A stretch of DNA of 64,000 bases from Acinetobacter calcoaceticus (lineage in GTDB: Bacteria; Pseudomonadota; Gammaproteobacteria; Pseudomonadales; Moraxellaceae): NCBI RefSeq assembly GCF_900520355.1, contig NZ_LS999521.1:2232001-2296000 (forward strand), written 5' to 3'. The position numbers and the translations under genes were made by a program. Below, in pieces: positions 18,579 to 30,655 of this stretch. Numbering within the stretch: position 1 is the first letter of the stretch; each line of letters starts with the position of its first letter. Below the pieces are notes generated by a model. That model saw only the letters and a program-made list of their open reading frames with translations, was not told the origin of the DNA and did no database searches.

Positions 18579-19005
18579 ATAATTCTATTTTATTATTTAA
18601 AAAAATAATTATCCCAAACGCTACTACCTTCCTATCTATTCAAAAATAACACTTTGAATTTAAATGTTTTTTATTGTAAATTTATTTCTTTTAATCTTTA
18701 AATTCACCTTAATAATTCATTTATATATTTTTTACCATTCGTTTAAATTTGTGTTTAATTTCGCATTTTCACCCATCTTCATTATGCAAAAAATGCATGG
18801 ATCAATATTTTTTTGCATTTCACACTGCATCAAAATCGAGCAACAATCCCCTTCCATAACAACATCACCATATTCGATTCGGTTTAAACAGATACAGATC
18901 TAGGAAGATAAAATCGTTAAAACGACCGGACTGAACTAACAAGGAAAGCTTTCAATCATTCAAATCCCATCAAAGGATGATTGAATCAAATGGATAGAGG
19001 TTCAT
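18579..19005. other. AT-rich intergenic region and leader of the symporter gene
   Basis: About 430 bases without a convincing gene. An open frame at 18664-18903 would give a Phe/Ile-rich low-complexity peptide and is probably chance. Near the 3' end an inverted repeat, TTCAATCAT at 18951-18959 with ATGATTGAA at 18977-18985, forms a possible leader hairpin about 20 bases before the start codon of the symporter gene. Confidence 0.5.
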
Positions 19006-20313
19006 ATGAAGCAAAAGAAATTGCTCAAGTATATTGTTATTGCTATTTTACTCGGCGTACTGACAGGTTGGATTTGTCACCACTTTTTCAATGAAGGTGA
19101 ACAACTCAAACAGATCGCTTCTTATTTCAGCATTATTTCAGACATCTTTTTACGCTTAATCAAAATGATTATTGCGCCATTGGTATTTGCCACAATTGTT
19201 GCAGGCATTGTATCAATGGGGAAATCAACATCAATTGGAAGTATTACACTTAAGTCAATGACTTGGTTTATTACTGCTTCGTTTGTATCGCTTGCAATCG
19301 GTATGGGATTAGCTAACTTCTTCCAACCTGGTGCAGCTTTAGATTTAGCATTACCAACAGCACAGCAAATTAGTAGCTCTTCTCTCCCAACTACTACTGG
19401 TTTCACCCTACAATCATTCTTAAGCCATGTTTTCCCACGCAGCATTGCAGAAGCAATGGCCAACAATGACATCCTACAAGTACTCGTTTTTTCAATTTTC
19501 TTTGGTTCAGCTCTTGCTTTTGTTAATCAAGGCAACGAAAAAGACTCAGTTATTGTTCGTTTGACTGAAGAACTCAGTAAAATCATGTTCCGCATTACCG
19601 ATTACGTCATGATGTTCGCCCCTTTTGCAGTATTTGCAGCAATGGCTTCTGCAATTACCGTACAAGGTTTAGGCTTAATCGTTGACTACGGTATTTTAAT
19701 CGCAGAGTTCTATTTCGGTCTTCTATTACTTTGGATCATTTTATTCTCTGTCGGTGCGATAGTACTGAAAAAAGATATTTTCCGCTTAGGAAAATTAATT
19801 CGTGAACCTGTAACGCTTGCTTTTGCTACAGCTTCAAGTGAATCTGCGTACCCAAAAGTAATGGATGCATTAAATAAATTTGGTGTACCTAAAAAAGTGA
19901 CTAGCTTCGTACTACCTTTAGGTTATTCATTTAACTTAGATGGTTCAATGATGTACACCACTTTTGCAGTACTGTTTATTGCTCAAGCTTACAACATCGA
20001 TCTGAGCTTCACTCAACAAATCTTAATTCTGTTAACTCTTATGGTGACAAGTAAAGGTATTGCGGGTGTATCACGAGCTTCTATCGTCGTTATTTCAGCA
20101 ACACTCACCATGTTCAATTTACCTGAAGCAGGTATTCTCTTATTGCTTGGTATCGATCAGTTCCTTGACATGGGTCGTACTGCAACAAACGTAGTAGGTA
20201 ATAGTATTGCTACAGCAGTTGTTGCCAAGCTTGAAGGTGAGAAAGTAGCTGATACTGAAGAACTACCAGAGCCTGTATTAATTAAATCAACTCAAGAACA
20301 AACGACCGCTTAA
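19006..20313 (+). CDS. Dicarboxylate/amino acid:cation symporter (DAACS, GltP/DctA type)
   Basis: This 435-aa inner-membrane carrier of the DAACS family imports aspartate, glutamate or C4-dicarboxylates with H+ or Na+. Family landmarks are LIKMIIAPLVFATIVAGI near residues 45-62, the serine-rich re-entrant loop FATASSESAYPKVMDAL, the GYSFNLDGSMMY motif and DRxxD-like FLDMGRTATNVVGN. AGAGG at 18997 supports the ATG at 19006. The next gene on the same strand encodes a periplasmic asparaginase-glutaminase, whose products would be its substrates, so aspartate/glutamate uptake is the likely role. Confidence 0.9.
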   Translation: MKQKKLLKYIVIAILLGVLTGWICHHFFNEGEQLKQIASYFSIISDIFLRLIKMIIAPLVFATIVAGIVSMGKSTSIGSITLKSMTWFITASFVSLAIGMGLANFFQPGAALDLALPTAQQISSSSLPTTTGFTLQSFLSHVFPRSIAEAMANNDILQVLVFSIFFGSALAFVNQGNEKDSVIVRLTEELSKIMFRITDYVMMFAPFAVFAAMASAITVQGLGLIVDYGILIAEFYFGLLLLWIILFSVGAIVLKKDIFRLGKLIREPVTLAFATASSESAYPKVMDALNKFGVPKKVTSFVLPLGYSFNLDGSMMYTTFAVLFIAQAYNIDLSFTQQILILLTLMVTSKGIAGVSRASIVVISATLTMFNLPEAGILLLLGIDQFLDMGRTATNVVGNSIATAVVAKLEGEKVADTEELPEPVLIKSTQEQTTA

Positions 20314-20342
20314 GTTTCTCTTCTCTCCCACTCTCCCAACTT

Positions 20343-20384
20343 AAGAGCAATTTTATATGACCTTATAAAATTGCTCTTCTTTTT
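20343..20384 (+). terminator. Intrinsic terminator after the symporter gene
   Basis: A perfect 15-bp stem, AAGAGCAATTTTATA at 20343-20357 with TATAAAATTGCTCTT at 20364-20378, has loop TGACCT and a downstream CTTTTTA. It separates the symporter gene from the asparaginase gene. Confidence 0.88.
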
Positions 20385-22057
<1,673 letters not shown>

Positions 22058-22065
22058 ATTTTTCA

Positions 22066-22098
22066 ACCAGCTCAAACCTAGATGTTTGGGCTGGTCAC
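22066..22098 (+). terminator. Possible terminator after the asparaginase gene
   Basis: ACCAGCTCAAAC at 22066-22077 pairs with GTTTGGGCTGGT at 22084-22095 with one mismatch and a 6-base loop. The following T-run is short, so strength is uncertain. Confidence 0.55.
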
Positions 22099-22256
22099 AT
22101 TTTATAAAAATAATGTCTTTTATATTAAATCTGTACAATAGATGTTCAACTCGTTCTTCTTAAATAATAAAATCCTTAACAGTTTGCCAAAATATTAACC
22201 ATTTCCTTTTAACTTTGCGTGTTAAACTATGCTGTAGTCGCATTAAGGATTGGTTT

Positions 22257-25200
22257 ATGCAGTTTGTTCATCTAGGTATTTATACAGAATTTTCGATTAC
22301 AGAGTCGATAGTTCGCATACCTGACTTGGTCAATGCTGCGGTTAAGGACCAAATGCCTGCGTTGGCATTAACGGACCTCTCTAACCTCCATGCGGCAGTA
22401 AAATTTTATAATTCTTGTTTAAAAAAAGGAATTAAGCCGCTTTTAGGTAGCACAATTCGCCTTGATGATGCTCAACATCGCGCAACTTTACTTGCAATGA
22501 GTGAGGTTGGGTGGAAAAGTCTCACCGAAATCGTTTCACGCGGTTTTATTGAAGGACAACAGCTCAGTATTCCATGTGTACAAAAAGAATGGGTACTTGA
22601 ACAGCATCAGGATATTATCGTTTTACTTGGCCAGCATAGTGATGTTGGCCAGATGCTTTGCTCATCTAACCCTCAAAAAGCTGCACCTCTTTTAGAAGCA
22701 TGGCTCGAAAAGTTTGGTAACCGTGTTTATCTTGCTTTAACACGTACTGACCGTCCCGGTGAAGAAGACTTTATTCAAGAAGCTGCAAAACTTGCTGCAA
22801 AATATAATGTGGGCGTAGTTGCACATAATGATGTGCACTTTGTAGAAAAAGAAGATTTCGAGGCACACGAAGCACGTGTTTGTATCGCTGATGGTTATGT
22901 ACTAGCAGATAATCGCCGTCCACGGACGTATAGCCCTGAGCAGCACTTTAAAACCTCAGATGAAATGATCGAGTTGTTTTCTGATATTCCTAGTGCTATC
23001 GAGAACACCTATCATATTGCCAAACGCTGCAACGTTAAACTACAACTCGGCACTTACTTTTTACCTGACTATCCAATTCCAGATGGTTTTACCATCGATA
23101 CTTATTTTGAACATTTATCTAAAGTAGGTTTGGAAGAACGCTTAAATTATCTTTATCCCGTTGAAAAACGTGGCGAAGATTGGGCAGAGATTCGTAAGCC
23201 TTACGATGAACGAATTGATTATGAAGTCGGTATTATCCTAAAAATGGGTTTCCCTGGATACTTCCTCATCGTCATGGACTTTATTCAATGGGCAAAAAAC
23301 AATGGTGTTCCTGTGGGGCCAGGCCGTGGTTCAGGTGCAGGTTCATTAGTCGCATATAGCTTAAAAATTACAGACCTTGATCCACTTCGTTACGATCTAC
23401 TCTTCGAACGTTTCTTGAACCCAGAACGTGTGTCGATGCCTGACTTTGACGTCGATTTCTGTATTGCTGGACGTGACCGCGTCATTGATTACGTATCGCG
23501 TACTTATGGTCGCGAAGCCGTTTCACAAATTGCAACTTTCGGAACCATGGCAGCAAAAGGTGCAATCCGTGACGTTGCGCGTGTATTAGGTAAATCTTAC
23601 GGTTTAGCTGACCGTATTTCAAAAATGGTGCCTACCAAACCGCTTGGTGTGGACTTAGCCACCGCTATTGATATGGAACCCCAGCTTAAAGATATTGTGA
23701 CTAACCCATCTAACCCAGATAACGACGATGCAAGCGAAATCTGGGAAATGGCATTAAAATTAGAAGGTGTAACCCGAAATACGGGTAAACATGCCGGAGG
23801 TGTAGTCATTGCACCTGGTAAAATTACCGATTTCTCGGCTGTACTTTGTGATGCAGATGGAACGAACCGTGTTGCTCAATATGATAAAGACGATGTAGAA
23901 GCAGCAGGTCTAGTCAAATTCGACTTCTTGGGCTTACGTAACTTAACTGTTATTGAAGACGCGATCCAAAATATTAATAAAAACCGCGACAGTAATGATC
24001 AGCTCAATATCTTGCATGTTCCTCTAGACGACGCTAAAGCATATTCTGTCTTTGCCGATGCAAATACGACAGCGGTATTCCAGTTTGAATCCGTCGGCAT
24101 GAAACGGATGCTTAAAGAAGCGCGTCCAAGTAAATTCGAAGAAATTATTGCGTTCGTATCATTGTATCGTCCAGGTCCAATGGACCTTATTCCTGACTTT
24201 ATTCACCGTATGCATGGTGGAGATTTTGAATATCTTCATCCCCTTCTTGAAGGTGTATTAGAGCCGACATACGGGATTATGGTTTATCAGGAACAGGTTA
24301 TGCAGGCTGCACAGATCTGTGCAGGTTACACGTTAGGCGGCGCAGACTTATTACGCCGTGCAATGGGTAAAAAGAAACCTGAGGAAATGGTTAAGCAACG
24401 CCAAATTTTCCTAGAAGGTGCTGCTGAAAAAGGTATTGATGCAAGCACAGCCAACCATATCTTTGACTATATGGAAAAGTTTGCAGGCTATGGTTTTAAC
24501 AAATCCCACGCCGCTGCTTATGCGCTGGTTGCTTACCATACAGCATGGTTGAAAGCGCATTACCCTGCTGAATTTATGGCAGCGGTAATGACATCGGAAA
24601 TGCAAAACACAGATAGTGTTGTGTTCTTGATTGATGACTGTCGAAATAATAATCTTGAGGTCTTACCACCATCGGTCAATATGTCGACTTATCACTTCCA
24701 TGCAAGTAATGATAAAACGATTGTTTACGGTTTAGGTGCAATTAAAGGCGTCGGCGAACAAGCAATGCAGTCAGTTATTGACTCTCGTCGACAACTTGGT
24801 CCTTATACAGATCTATTCGATTTTTGCCATCGTATTGATTTGAAAAAAATCAATAAACGTACTCTTGAAGCTTTAATTCGCGCGGGTGCACTCGACTGCT
24901 TAGGAATTGAACGTGCAAGCTTAATGGCACAATTGCCTGAAGCTGTTCAAGCTGCCGAACAAGCTCGAAGTAACCGTGAAAGCGGTATTATGGATTTATT
25001 TGGTGAAGTTGAAGAAGTTCAGCGTAAACCAGCTAAGCCTGTAAAACCGTGGAGCGATGAAGTTCGTCTAAAAGGCGAAAAAGATACCCTTGGTTTATAT
25101 CTAACCGGCCATCCAATTGATGTTTACCGACAAGAACTCAAAGCTTTTGTTCCTGTAAAACTAAATGAAATTACAGCTACACGTCGTGGCGTTACTACAG

Positions 25201-25820
25201 TTTATGCAGGTTTGGTTATTGATGTCGCAAACTTCCCTAACCGAGTTGTTATTGTACTTGATGATGGTACAGGACGTATTGAAGTCAGCTGTAATCATGA
25301 GCGCTTCCAACGTTTTAAAGATATCGTTCAAGTGGAACGTGTTGTAGTTTTCGAAGGCGAAATCTATGAACGAGAAGGCTTTGAACGTCCAATGGGACGT
25401 TTGACCAAAGCTTTCACCTTAAATGAAATAAGACAAAAACGAGCTAACAGTATTCAAATCAAATTAACAGAAGAGTTCATGCAGCCCACATTGGCAAAAG
25501 ATCTACAAAACATGATCTTGCCATTTTGCAATGTAGATATGCATCAACATATCGCTCTACAGTTACAGATTGATCAACCCTATGCTCAAGCTGAACTTCA
25601 GTTTGGTCCGCAATGGAAAGTCGCTCCTCTAGATGAATTACTTGCTAAACTCAGAGATTATTTTGGTAAAGATAATATTTATATTGAATATCAAGTAAAG
25701 TCGAAAGCAGCTAAAGCAGTAGACCCTGTTCGTCCACATGCTGTTGCCTCTCCTCCTGCGGGTATGTCTATGGACGATGCATTGGATTTATACCAAAGCG
25801 AAGTTTCTCAATATTCGTAA
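22257..25820 (+). CDS. dnaE: DNA polymerase III subunit alpha DnaE
   Basis: This 1187-aa protein is the replicative polymerase catalytic subunit. An N-terminal PHP domain (FVHLGIYTEFSITES) is followed by the polymerase core, with catalytic aspartates in MPDFDVDFC (about residues 394-401) and KFDFLGLRNLTVI (about 555), and GRGSGAGSLVAYSL. Helix-hairpin-helix, OB (VYAGLVIDVANFPNRV) and a C-terminal tail follow. The ATG at 22257 has AAGGA at 22245-22249 and matches the family start; the longer frame from 22215 is rejected. Length is close to E. coli DnaE (1160 aa). Confidence 0.97.
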   Translation: MQFVHLGIYTEFSITESIVRIPDLVNAAVKDQMPALALTDLSNLHAAVKFYNSCLKKGIKPLLGSTIRLDDAQHRATLLAMSEVGWKSLTEIVSRGFIEGQQLSIPCVQKEWVLEQHQDIIVLLGQHSDVGQMLCSSNPQKAAPLLEAWLEKFGNRVYLALTRTDRPGEEDFIQEAAKLAAKYNVGVVAHNDVHFVEKEDFEAHEARVCIADGYVLADNRRPRTYSPEQHFKTSDEMIELFSDIPSAIENTYHIAKRCNVKLQLGTYFLPDYPIPDGFTIDTYFEHLSKVGLEERLNYLYPVEKRGEDWAEIRKPYDERIDYEVGIILKMGFPGYFLIVMDFIQWAKNNGVPVGPGRGSGAGSLVAYSLKITDLDPLRYDLLFERFLNPERVSMPDFDVDFCIAGRDRVIDYVSRTYGREAVSQIATFGTMAAKGAIRDVARVLGKSYGLADRISKMVPTKPLGVDLATAIDMEPQLKDIVTNPSNPDNDDASEIWEMALKLEGVTRNTGKHAGGVVIAPGKITDFSAVLCDADGTNRVAQYDKDDVEAAGLVKFDFLGLRNLTVIEDAIQNINKNRDSNDQLNILHVPLDDAKAYSVFADANTTAVFQFESVGMKRMLKEARPSKFEEIIAFVSLYRPGPMDLIPDFIHRMHGGDFEYLHPLLEGVLEPTYGIMVYQEQVMQAAQICAGYTLGGADLLRRAMGKKKPEEMVKQRQIFLEGAAEKGIDASTANHIFDYMEKFAGYGFNKSHAAAYALVAYHTAWLKAHYPAEFMAAVMTSEMQNTDSVVFLIDDCRNNNLEVLPPSVNMSTYHFHASNDKTIVYGLGAIKGVGEQAMQSVIDSRRQLGPYTDLFDFCHRIDLKKINKRTLEALIRAGALDCLGIERASLMAQLPEAVQAAEQARSNRESGIMDLFGEVEEVQRKPAKPVKPWSDEVRLKGEKDTLGLYLTGHPIDVYRQELKAFVPVKLNEITATRRGVTTVYAGLVIDVANFPNRVVIVLDDGTGRIEVSCNHERFQRFKDIVQVERVVVFEGEIYEREGFERPMGRLTKAFTLNEIRQKRANSIQIKLTEEFMQPTLAKDLQNMILPFCNVDMHQHIALQLQIDQPYAQAELQFGPQWKVAPLDELLAKLRDYFGKDNIYIEYQVKSKAAKAVDPVRPHAVASPPAGMSMDDALDLYQSEVSQYS

Positions 25821-25834
25821 TTTCTGGAAATCTT

Positions 25835-26674
25835 ATGAATTCGTTTGACCACACCACCGTGTCAAAACAATTAGCACAAGTGCGTATTGTCATGGTAAAT
25901 ACGACTTTGCCTGCTAATATTGGCAGTGCTTTACGTGCCATGAAAACAATGGGACTCATTAAATTAGTTCTTGTAGCACCCAAAACATATCCTCATCCAG
26001 ATATACAAGCGCTTGCTGCTGGTGCCCAAGATTTATTTGAGCACCTTGAGATTGTAGACACCTTAGAAGATGCGATTAAAGATTGCCATTTGGTTTTTGG
26101 AACAAGTGCGCGTAGTCGCACCATTCCTTGGCCTTTACTTGATGTGCGACCTGCGGCTAAAGAAGCTATTAAAGCAACCGCTCAAGGACAACAAATTGCG
26201 ATTGTTTTTGGTCGTGAAGATCGTGGTTTAACTAACGAAGAATTAGCACTGGCAAATTACCATTTAACCATCCCTGTAAATCCAGACTATGGTGTATTAA
26301 ATGTTGCTCAAGCGATTCAAGTCGTATGTTATGAGCTTCGCATGTCTGCTCTGGAACAAGACCAAGTCGACCAGAATGTAGATGAAATGCCATTGGTGCA
26401 AGGCCAAAGCATGCAATGGGATGAACCTTTGGTTACTCAGCAACAAATGGAAGAGTTTTATCCTCATCTAGAAAAAATGCTGACTGAAATTGAATTTTTA
26501 GATCCAGAAAATCCACGTTTATTGCCTTTACGCTTGCGTCGTCTGTTTGGTCGTATACAATTAGATCGTATGGAATATCATTTACTTCGCGGTATTTTTA
26601 GTCGTGTGCAAGCTTTAACAAGTGGTAAATGGAAAAAAGCATTATCTGACAAGGAGGATCAACCCAATGCTTAA
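25835..26674 (+). CDS. trmJ: tRNA (cytidine/uridine-2'-O-)-methyltransferase TrmJ
   Basis: This 279-aa SPOUT-class methyltransferase modifies the ribose at tRNA position 32. The trefoil-knot motifs are visible: [20 protein letters not shown] near the N-terminus, [15 protein letters not shown] (motif 2) and [19 protein letters not shown] (motif 3). A C-terminal helical extension of about 100 residues is typical of TrmJ. It is 14 bases after dnaE and overlaps cysE by 8 bases. The trmJ-cysE pairing is found in other gammaproteobacteria, usually ahead of iscR, which is not present here. Confidence 0.93.
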   Translation: MNSFDHTTVSKQLAQVRIVMVNTTLPANIGSALRAMKTMGLIKLVLVAPKTYPHPDIQALAAGAQDLFEHLEIVDTLEDAIKDCHLVFGTSARSRTIPWPLLDVRPAAKEAIKATAQGQQIAIVFGREDRGLTNEELALANYHLTIPVNPDYGVLNVAQAIQVVCYELRMSALEQDQVDQNVDEMPLVQGQSMQWDEPLVTQQQMEEFYPHLEKMLTEIEFLDPENPRLLPLRLRRLFGRIQLDRMEYHLLRGIFSRVQALTSGKWKKALSDKEDQPNA

Positions 26675-27482
26675 GCAGCTTAAAGAAGATATAAAGGCTG
26701 TATTTGCGCGTGATCCTGCTGCCCGCAATACACTTGAAGTTCTTACGACTTACCCAGGTATTCATGCAATTATGATGCATCGTGTTGCACATGAATTATG
26801 GCAAAAAGATTGTAAAGGTGCAGCTCGCCTACTTTCTTCATTTAGCCGTTTTGCCACAGGAATCGAAATTCATCCGGGTGCTAAAATCGGTAAGCGTTTT
26901 TTTATTGATCATGGCATGGGAGTTGTGATTGGTGAAACTGCTGAAATTGGTGATGATGTTACGCTTTATCATGGTGTTACCTTAGGTGGAACAACATGGA
27001 AGACAGGCAAACGCCATCCAACTTTAGAAGATGGTGTTGTCGTTGGTGCTGGTGCAAAAATTTTAGGGCCATTTACAGTTGGTAAGGGAGCTAAAGTCGG
27101 TTCAAATGCCGTGGTGACTAAAGCTGTTCCTGCTGGTGTAACTGCTGTAGGAAATCCTGCTCGCTATATTTATAAAGATGCCGAAAAAAATAACGATAAA
27201 GATGAAGCACGTCGTCGTGATTATGCACAAAGTATTGGTTTTGCCCCATATGCGACAACTGCTGATCAGTCAGACCCTATTTTAGAAGGTATGCGCGTTT
27301 TGCTTGATCGTATTCAGAACAATGAAACGCGTATGAATAATTTATGCCAGCGTTTATCAGAGCTAGACCCTAGCTTCAAAAAAGAAAATCAAGATGAACA
27401 ACCTTTTAGTGATGAAGAGCTAAAAATTCTTGAAGAAGTGCGTCGTGAATGTGGCGCACAAAACAAGATATCAAAAACGTAA
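26667..27482 (+). CDS. cysE: Serine O-acetyltransferase CysE (EpsC type)
   Basis: This 271-aa enzyme makes O-acetylserine from serine and acetyl-CoA, the committed step of cysteine synthesis. The N-terminal helical region ([25 protein letters not shown]) is followed by left-handed hexapeptide repeats ([21 protein letters not shown] split by the conserved His, [34 protein letters not shown]). The ATG at 26667 is preceded by AGGAGG at 26651-26656 and overlaps the trmJ stop by 8 bases. A longer C-terminal tail than in E. coli CysE is present (about 80 residues after VGNPARYI). It would supply the acceptor for sulfide derived from the sulfonate loci in this window. Confidence 0.94.
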   Translation: MLKQLKEDIKAVFARDPAARNTLEVLTTYPGIHAIMMHRVAHELWQKDCKGAARLLSSFSRFATGIEIHPGAKIGKRFFIDHGMGVVIGETAEIGDDVTLYHGVTLGGTTWKTGKRHPTLEDGVVVGAGAKILGPFTVGKGAKVGSNAVVTKAVPAGVTAVGNPARYIYKDAEKNNDKDEARRRDYAQSIGFAPYATTADQSDPILEGMRVLLDRIQNNETRMNNLCQRLSELDPSFKKENQDEQPFSDEELKILEEVRRECGAQNKISKT

Positions 27483-27587
27483 TATTCTTGATTCATAATG
27501 TAACACGCTTACTCTTGCATGTCGGTTTAGCTTTTCCTAGACTTACCACTACCAAATCTGACTTTACTAAAATGAACGGAAGATCCT

Positions 27588-28529
27588 ATGAATTTTAAGC
27601 CTTTGGCATATATCATCCTTGCGACCTCAAGTTTAACAGCTTGTACAATGGCACCTGTAAAACAACAAAAAATTGAGCCTTTTGTTTTCAAGGAACCAGA
27701 GCTTACTCCTCCTTTTTATGCATTAAATCCTTTTAACTATGATCAGCCTCCGGCATTTGAAGTTGCATTAAAAGACGCTGCTGCACAGCCAGTAACGAAA
27801 ATGGTAGTTAATCGTCAAGATGACCCAACTAAACAACTTACTCTCGACACCAATAAACTGATTGTTCCGACTGTAAATAACACACAGCGCTCAATGAAAT
27901 ACGCAGTTTTAGCTGGCGAGAATGAAATTGACGTGACTACTATTGATGACTTCTTACAGTTAGTAGAAGGCAAAGCTCGTCACTATCCACCACGCTTTAC
28001 TGACCGCCAAGAACGTAAAGGCTTTGAAAGTAAACTTAAAGAAGTAACACAGCAACTCGATACACTTGCTGCAAACGAAAATGCATCATTTGATATTTTG
28101 CTTCGCGCTTTTAAAGCAAGTGTTCTTGCACGTAACCTTGATTTAGGAACTGTTCACACTACTAAATCTTTAGAATATGCTCAAAGACTTTTAAAAATTA
28201 GCCCAGATGATGCGGAAACAAACTTCTGGTTCGGTTTTGGCTTATCTGAAGGTGGTGGCCAACGTGAAGCAATTCCATATTTAGATAAAGCAATTAAAGG
28301 TAATGTTCAAGAAGCATATCTAGCTGCTGCAAATAACTATATTGCGATGGAGCAAAAGAAAAATGCGATCCAGACGCTTAAAAATTATAAAGTTAAATAT
28401 CCAGATGAATCGGAAATTGCTGATCGTTTAATTCAAGAGATTGAAAAGCAAGGTCGTTGGAATGTATGGCAAGTTTTAACTAACCCTGCAATGTCTCCCG
28501 CTACTTCTACTGCAACATCAAAAAAATAA
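27588..28529 (+). CDS. Putative lipoprotein with TPR-like repeats
   Basis: This 313-aa protein has an N-terminal signal with lipobox LTAC (cysteine at about residue 19), predicting lipidation. The middle is unrecognised. From about residue 170 it is helical with TPR-like pairs (SLEYAQRLLKISPDDAETNF, split around FWFGFGLSE; AIPYLDKAIKGNVQEAYLAA; KNAIQTLKNYKVKYPDESEI), suggesting a protein-interaction scaffold in the periplasm or outer membrane. A strong terminator follows, so it is probably not co-transcribed with the next lipoprotein gene. Function is unknown. Confidence 0.78.
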   Translation: MNFKPLAYIILATSSLTACTMAPVKQQKIEPFVFKEPELTPPFYALNPFNYDQPPAFEVALKDAAAQPVTKMVVNRQDDPTKQLTLDTNKLIVPTVNNTQRSMKYAVLAGENEIDVTTIDDFLQLVEGKARHYPPRFTDRQERKGFESKLKEVTQQLDTLAANENASFDILLRAFKASVLARNLDLGTVHTTKSLEYAQRLLKISPDDAETNFWFGFGLSEGGGQREAIPYLDKAIKGNVQEAYLAAANNYIAMEQKKNAIQTLKNYKVKYPDESEIADRLIQEIEKQGRWNVWQVLTNPAMSPATSTATSKK

Positions 28530-28541
28530 GCTTAATTAGAT

Positions 28542-28572
28542 AAAAAGGGCTGTTTTGACAGCCCTTTTTTTT
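28542..28572 (+). terminator. Intrinsic terminator after the TPR-like lipoprotein gene
   Basis: AAAAAGGGCTGT at 28542-28553 pairs with ACAGCCCTTTTT at 28558-28569, loop TTTG, followed by more T. Strong rho-independent structure. Confidence 0.9.
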
Positions 28573-28644
28573 ATTTGATCATTTGAAAAATACTTTAAAA
28601 TTTGTATGATCTACCTACCATTGAGCCACTATATTTTGACCATA

Positions 28645-30651
28645 ATGTTTCCAATAAAAAGAAGCAAAACACTATTGACGGTCATACTACTCGGTTCAAT
28701 TCTGAGTGGTTGTCAGGTCGTTAATGTTAAACAGCAAGCTTTGAATGTAACTATTGCAAATGAACGTAATAGTATTCTTACGCAAGATAAACTCAGCGAA
28801 GCAAGTCTGAATGTTTTATCGATGTCTGGTCAGGAAGCTAAAGTTTGTACAGACACCCCTGACAACTGTGTAAATCAACTCAAAAAATTACCTCAAATTT
28901 TAGATGAACAGTTCTTATCAGCTGCAAGTGAAATGTATCTGGCAAAAGCAATGACTTTGTCAGATTCTTCGGATTGCAAAATGAGTAGATTTGCTAAACA
29001 TAAGTCTGAAGAAGAAAAAACAAATATTCAAAATAAATATGATGATTGCTTAGACCAGCAATTAAATTTACTAGATAAAAGTATTCGTTATAGCTATGCC
29101 TATCTATTTGCAACGAAGCGTCAGCCCACTGACCGTATTTTTGATAATAGACAAGTTCAGATTCGAGACTTCTATAATCAGGCAATTGCCAAAATGGTCG
29201 GTGTTTATGATTTGAGACACCCTCAAAAAAATGGTGTCGAGCCCCAAATTCATATTGGTAAAAGTGTTTATTCAATTGACTTTGAATTTCATAGACAGTT
29301 AACGGGACAAAAATTAGAAAAATTAATTTCAAGTTATAACTTAAATTTTTCAGGGTTAAGAACGATTAACCGTCGTGATGGTTTTGGGTCTGAATTTGTC
29401 GCTGTTTTTCCGAGTTCAGGAAGCGAAGATATTAATGAATATATTTTAGACCCACTTAAATACAATTATAAAAATGGTGTTAATCCAAATATTCATCATG
29501 CACGTTATTTGGCTGCGACTATTGTAGCTGAACCAAAACATGCAACCACTGTTGAAGAAATTATTAATAATCCTGAATTCGTAATTCGGGTTTATGATCC
29601 ATATCGGACCGATAATATTAGTGTAGCAGGTAAACAATATCCTCTAGCGGCCAACTTTTCCGCGCCTTACGGCCTATGGTTAGCCGAAAATAATTTAGGT
29701 GTAGCGGCTTATTTAAGTCTGATTGATCGTGATCAGCATTTGACCATGCCACATCTATACATGCTTGAACCTTATAATCCAAATAAGAAAATTATTGTGT
29801 TAGTCCATGGGCTCGCAAGTAGTCCTGAGGCATGGATTGCTTTGACCAATGATGTTATGGGTGATACGATTTTAAGAGATAATTATCAAGTTTGGCAAGT
29901 TTTCTATTCGACCAATATGCCGATTCTAGAAAGCCGTTTCCAAACTTATGCCCTACTTAAGCAAGCTTTTGGTTCTTTGAACCCTAATGATCCTGCTACA
30001 CATGATGCCGTACTTGTTGGACATAGCATGGGAGGTATTATCAGCCGATTATTAGTAAGTGATGGCGATATTACCAAGCCTGCTTTAGAGTTAATGACGA
30101 TTCGTCAGCAAAACCGTTTTAAGAAACATCCAATGGTTACTGAACGATTGCAAATGCATTCAATTAATAATTTTGATCGTGCAATTTTCTTGGCTTCTCC
30201 TCATCGAGGTACAGATTATGCAGATCGCTGGTTTACATTAGCTGCGCGTAAAGTTATTCGTCTACCGGGCGCATTTTTGTCAGCCGTAGCGACTTCGCTC
30301 ACCACTGAAAATTTAGATGTTAAAGATTTCTTAAGTAATATTGATAATGGTTTGATTCAAAATGGTCCAAGTGATTTGAGTCATCAGTCCAAATTTATGG
30401 AACTCACGGAAAATATTAATCCACATCAAGGTTTGGTTTTTCACTCAATTATGGGAAATATTACCAAGAGCGATGATCCAAATGTAATTACGGATGGAAT
30501 TGTTCCTTATAAGAGTGCTCACTTAGAGGGAGCCAAATCTGAGAAGGTTCTTCCAGGTGGTCACTCAATACAACTTACACCGCAAGCCGTTTTAGAACTG
30601 CGTCGTATTTTACGAGAGCATTTAGTCGAACATGGTTTATATAAACCATAA
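28645..30651 (+). CDS. Lipase-like alpha/beta hydrolase lipoprotein
   Basis: This 668-aa protein has a signal with lipobox LSGC (cysteine at about residue 23 from the ATG at 28645). A long N-terminal region of about 370 residues is unrecognised. It then shows an alpha/beta-hydrolase domain: oxyanion region IVLVHGLASSPEAW, nucleophile elbow GHSMGG with the catalytic Ser, LASPHRGTDYADRW, and a likely catalytic His in PGGHSIQL near the C-terminus. This resembles surface- or periplasm-anchored esterases of the PGAP1/LipA-like group. The ATG at 28645 is preferred over 28606 because it begins a proper signal peptide. The substrate is unknown. Confidence 0.82.
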   Translation: MFPIKRSKTLLTVILLGSILSGCQVVNVKQQALNVTIANERNSILTQDKLSEASLNVLSMSGQEAKVCTDTPDNCVNQLKKLPQILDEQFLSAASEMYLAKAMTLSDSSDCKMSRFAKHKSEEEKTNIQNKYDDCLDQQLNLLDKSIRYSYAYLFATKRQPTDRIFDNRQVQIRDFYNQAIAKMVGVYDLRHPQKNGVEPQIHIGKSVYSIDFEFHRQLTGQKLEKLISSYNLNFSGLRTINRRDGFGSEFVAVFPSSGSEDINEYILDPLKYNYKNGVNPNIHHARYLAATIVAEPKHATTVEEIINNPEFVIRVYDPYRTDNISVAGKQYPLAANFSAPYGLWLAENNLGVAAYLSLIDRDQHLTMPHLYMLEPYNPNKKIIVLVHGLASSPEAWIALTNDVMGDTILRDNYQVWQVFYSTNMPILESRFQTYALLKQAFGSLNPNDPATHDAVLVGHSMGGIISRLLVSDGDITKPALELMTIRQQNRFKKHPMVTERLQMHSINNFDRAIFLASPHRGTDYADRWFTLAARKVIRLPGAFLSAVATSLTTENLDVKDFLSNIDNGLIQNGPSDLSHQSKFMELTENINPHQGLVFHSIMGNITKSDDPNVITDGIVPYKSAHLEGAKSEKVLPGGHSIQLTPQAVLELRRILREHLVEHGLYKP

Positions 30652-30655
30652 AAAT

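Noticed and set aside
18664..18903. 79-aa plus-strand ORF between alaA and the symporter gene
   Set aside because: It lies in an AT-rich spacer, has a Phe/Ile-rich low-complexity product and no ribosome site.
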